In this document: in pieces, positions 61,679-64,000 of the stretch
Position numbering within the stretch: the first letter of the stretch is position 1
How the letters are laid out: each line of letters begins with the position of its first letter
NCBI RefSeq assembly: GCF_008831285.2
Contig: NC_045141.1
Coordinates: 21,540,242-21,604,241, forward strand
From: Nymphaea colorata
Lineage: Eukaryota > Streptophyta > Magnoliopsida > Nymphaeales > Nymphaeaceae
Direction: 5' to 3'
Length of the DNA: 64,000 nt
Position numbers and translations under genes: made by a program
The notes under the pieces: generated by a model
Told to the model about the DNA's origin: nothing
Seen by the model: only the letters and a program-made list of their open reading frames with translations
Database searches by the model: none

Positions 61679-63417
61679 ATGGAGGCAGCTGCTTCCAGAG
61701 ATGGCCACATCTCAGCCTGTCAAAAGCTTCCTGCATTTTCCAAGGCAATCTCTTCGGTGCAAATTTGCGTTCTGATATTAGGGTTCTTTGAGATCGTCGT
61801 TTTCTTATATTCAAACAATCTGCATCCATTAGGATGGAGTAATAGTTTCCAAACTTCAGGATCAAGACGCAATTCACCATCTAGGGAGGTACCACCTTCG
61901 TTATTTACCCACTTCGTCAACTTGGTTTTCATAGTATCCGTTAATCTTCTTTTCTGAATATAATATCAAACGTTTGGTGCTTTAGTTACTTATGTACGTC
62001 AAGTATGTGATATTGTTCTTTTGGTGCCGAAATGTTTCATTTCTCTGCGACGTACGTGTAAATCATGTTTTTCTAAGAAACTTAAGAAGATCACCAGTTT
62101 CAGACCAACTTTTCTAGACAATTATATATAAATTAAGCTCTACTGGCACAAAGAAACGAAATCTATTTGTTGGTTCCGACACTCATTAGACATGGGGCTC
62201 GAATGGGCCTGGCTACAAAAATTTGGAGAAACAGAAATTATGTATTTGCTAGAAATCTCTGTCGCCTTCTTTAGATTTATTTTGATGAAGCCGCTGATGG
62301 TTCCTACATCGTATGATTAATGGTGCCACGGTACCGGAAATCCTGAAGATTAAATCTGTAACTTAAATACCACCGATTGCTGCATCTACCAATTTGGACA
62401 AAATGGACGGTCGGTTAATTGCATCTTCTTCTGTGATATTCAGATAAGAGATCCACTTGGTGCTGCACTGCAAGGAGTGGCCATGGCGAACAAGACCCTC
62501 ATCATCACGGGGATAAACAAGCCGTACGCGGGGAACAACAGCATGCTGGAGCTGTTCCTGGAGGCCTTCCGGCAAGGGGAGGACACGGAGCCCCTGATAG
62601 ACCACCTGCTGATCGCCGCCCACGACCAGCCGGCTTTCGAGAGGTGCCAGCAGCTCCACCGCCACTGCTACAAGCTGGTCACCGACGGCGTCGACTTCGC
62701 CGGGGAGAAGCTCTTCATGAGCGAGGATTACCTGAAGATGGTGTGGCGGCGGACTCTCTTCATTGCGGACGTCCTCAAGCGTGGCTACAGCTTCATCTAC
62801 ACAGTAAGAGAGCGGCAGAGATATTATAACTTCATTATGATCATAAGCCTCCATTTCTAAAACTTAAATCTGCCTCCAAGGATCGACCTCCTCCGTTTCT
62901 CTTGCAGGATGCTGACATAGTGTGGTTCCGGAATCCATTCAAGCGATTTACTGCAGACGATGATGTGCAGATGAGCTGCGACCACTACAACGGGAGGCCC
63001 TACGACACCAACAACTCCATCAACACCGGCTTCCATTTCGTGAGATCAAACAACAAGACAATCAAGTTTTACGATCTGTGGTATGAGAGCCGGAAGAACT
63101 ACTCAAGGATGCACGACCAAGATGCGCTCGCAAGGCTGAAGGAGAACGGCATCATCGAGCGGCTTGGCCTGAAATTCAGGTTTCTGGAGACAGTCTACTT
63201 CGGTGGGTTCTGCGAGAAGAGCAGAGACCTGAGGAAGGTCAACACGATGCACGCGAACTGCTGCAGGAGCATAAGGGCAAAGTTGGCTGATCTGAGGGCC
63301 TCAATCGAGCAGTGGAAGAAGTACATGGCTACCAACAACTTCAGTTCTAGTGGGTCATGGCCGATACACAGGAATTGCATTAATTCATGGAAAATCAGGC
63401 CTAATGTGACCACCTGA
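61679..63417 (+). CDS. Nucleotide-diphospho-sugar transferase family protein (DUF271 / GT77-like), 3 exons
   Basis: Golgi-type membrane-anchored glycosyltransferase of the group annotated in Arabidopsis as At4g15970-like; donor and acceptor sugars are unknown. Exons 61679-61888, 62444-62803, 62908-63417, all phase 0, joining to 359 aa. Visible features: N-terminal signal anchor about residues 27-44 (VQICVLILGFFEIVVFLY); MANKTLIITGIN at the start of the catalytic domain; FAGEKLFMSEDYLKMVWRR; metal/nucleotide-sugar DxD motif as DAD at 191-193 in FIYTDADIVWFRNPF; INTGFHFVRSN and MHDQDALARL further on; and a Cys-containing end (FGGFCEK, MHANCCRS). Exons 2 and 3 are much richer in G+C, especially at third positions, than exon 1. 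Several upstream ATGs overlap this start in another frame and a similar exon lies at 59348, so the first exon is less certain than the rest. Confidence 0.9.
61889..62443 (+). other. Glycosyltransferase intron 1
   Basis: A 555-base AT-rich intron; the donor GAG|GTACC and acceptor TTCAG|ATAAGAG are both between codons. No other feature is seen. Confidence 0.65.
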
Positions 63418-63549
63418 CTTTCTGAAAAAATATATCCCCTATTGTTCACTAGTCCTATAAAAGATTTATTCACATATGTACACCGGTGATATTGCATCTT
63501 TTCTTTTATGTAAAAAGATATCAAAACTACCACTTCAAGATAGTTCAAA

Positions 63550-63950
63550 GGGGCGTTTGATCCTCTTGGATTTTGATTCTAGAATTAAAATTTAAGAAAC
63601 AAAATTGCACCTCAAATTAGAATTGGAATTCAGTTCTTGTTTTCCTTTCTATTTGATAGTATGGAATTTTGATTTCAGAAATGAAAGTGAGGTGATTGAT
63701 AAAACATCAACTAAACTTTTAGAATTGATGGATTAAAAACATCATTAATTAAGAAAAGACAATAAAGATTCTAAAATTTTAGAATCATAATTTAACCCCA
63801 AGATCATAATTCCAAAACTTTTATTCAAGAATGAATGAGCCTATAATTTCGAAATCAAAATTTATTGGTTTAATAATCTAATCCTCATTTGATCAAAAAC
63901 TAGAATTTTAATGTTAAAATGCCACAATTCCAGCCTCATCAAACACCTCC
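63550..63950. mobile_element. MITE-like element downstream of the glycosyltransferase
   Basis: The left edge GGGGCGTTTGATCCTCTTGG and the right edge read in reverse, GGAGGTGTTTGATGAGGCTG, form imperfect terminal inverted repeats. The AT-rich core has many AGAATT/GAATTC words and no coding frame. GGNGYGTTTGRT termini are common among plant MITEs. No convincing target duplication was found, so the superfamily is open. Confidence 0.55.
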
Positions 63951-64000
63951 TAAGTGAGTTAACCAAAGCAAACTCGCCAAGCCATAAGTCAGTTAAATTT

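Noticed and set aside
61569-61775. 68-codon frame starting at 61569 as the true glycosyltransferase N-terminus
   Set aside because: It is out of frame with the exon 1 donor that joins to 62444 and has no anchor segment. It may act as an overlapping upstream frame if transcribed.
62363-62854. 163-codon minus-strand frame
   Set aside because: Antisense to the GC-rich glycosyltransferase exon 2; high GC3 removes stop codons from the opposite strand.
1-64000. CRISPR array, phage, toxin system or bacterial operon
   Set aside because: All genes are spliced plant genes. The repeats present are microsatellites, small tandem duplications and transposon relics, with no regularly spaced direct repeats.

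Overview
This window is nuclear DNA from a flowering plant. It carries six spliced protein-coding genes with GT-AG introns, long AT-rich introns and spacers, many (CT)n and (TA)n microsatellites, and short non-autonomous transposon relics. Every predicted protein belongs to a family found across land plants. I cannot name the species or the major angiosperm lineage from sequence alone. I see no operons, CRISPR arrays, rRNA genes, organellar insertions, intact autonomous transposons or viral genes.

Layout. (1) 2082-16882, +: eIF4G translation initiation scaffold, 9 coding exons, 2009 aa. (2) 20260-25947, -: type I metacaspase with an LSD1-type zinc finger, 5 exons, 359 aa; it converges on eIF4G. 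(3) 28088-33339, -: membrane-anchored MORN-repeat protein, 3 exons, 510 aa. (4) 33340-42951: 9.6 kb without a gene, rich in repeat relics, including a hAT-type MITE with an 8-bp target duplication. (5) 42952-49815, -: casein kinase 2 regulatory subunit beta, 5 exons, 300 aa. (6) 52325-54747, -: CCDC97-type protein, 3 exons, 312 aa. (7) 54748-61678: a 7 kb spacer with two adjacent foldback MITEs, a dispersed AT-rich repeat family and a possible extra first exon for the next gene. (8) 61679-63417, +: DUF271-type nucleotide-diphospho-sugar transferase, 3 exons, 359 aa. (9) 63550-63950: another MITE-like element. All six exon chains were joined by hand; each keeps one open frame across every splice junction.

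The genes do not form one pathway. They are housekeeping or signalling functions: translation initiation, cell-death protease, membrane-linked MORN protein, CK2 kinase regulation, a spliceosome-associated protein family and glycosyl transfer. Four consecutive genes lie on the minus strand, but with kilobase-scale spacers, so this is not co-transcription.

I did not find a convincing new biological system. The most useful leads are the duplicated or alternative signal-anchor exon of the glycosyltransferase, an AUG-stop element just upstream of the MORN gene start, the hAT MITE with its intact target duplication, and the dispersed repeat families.
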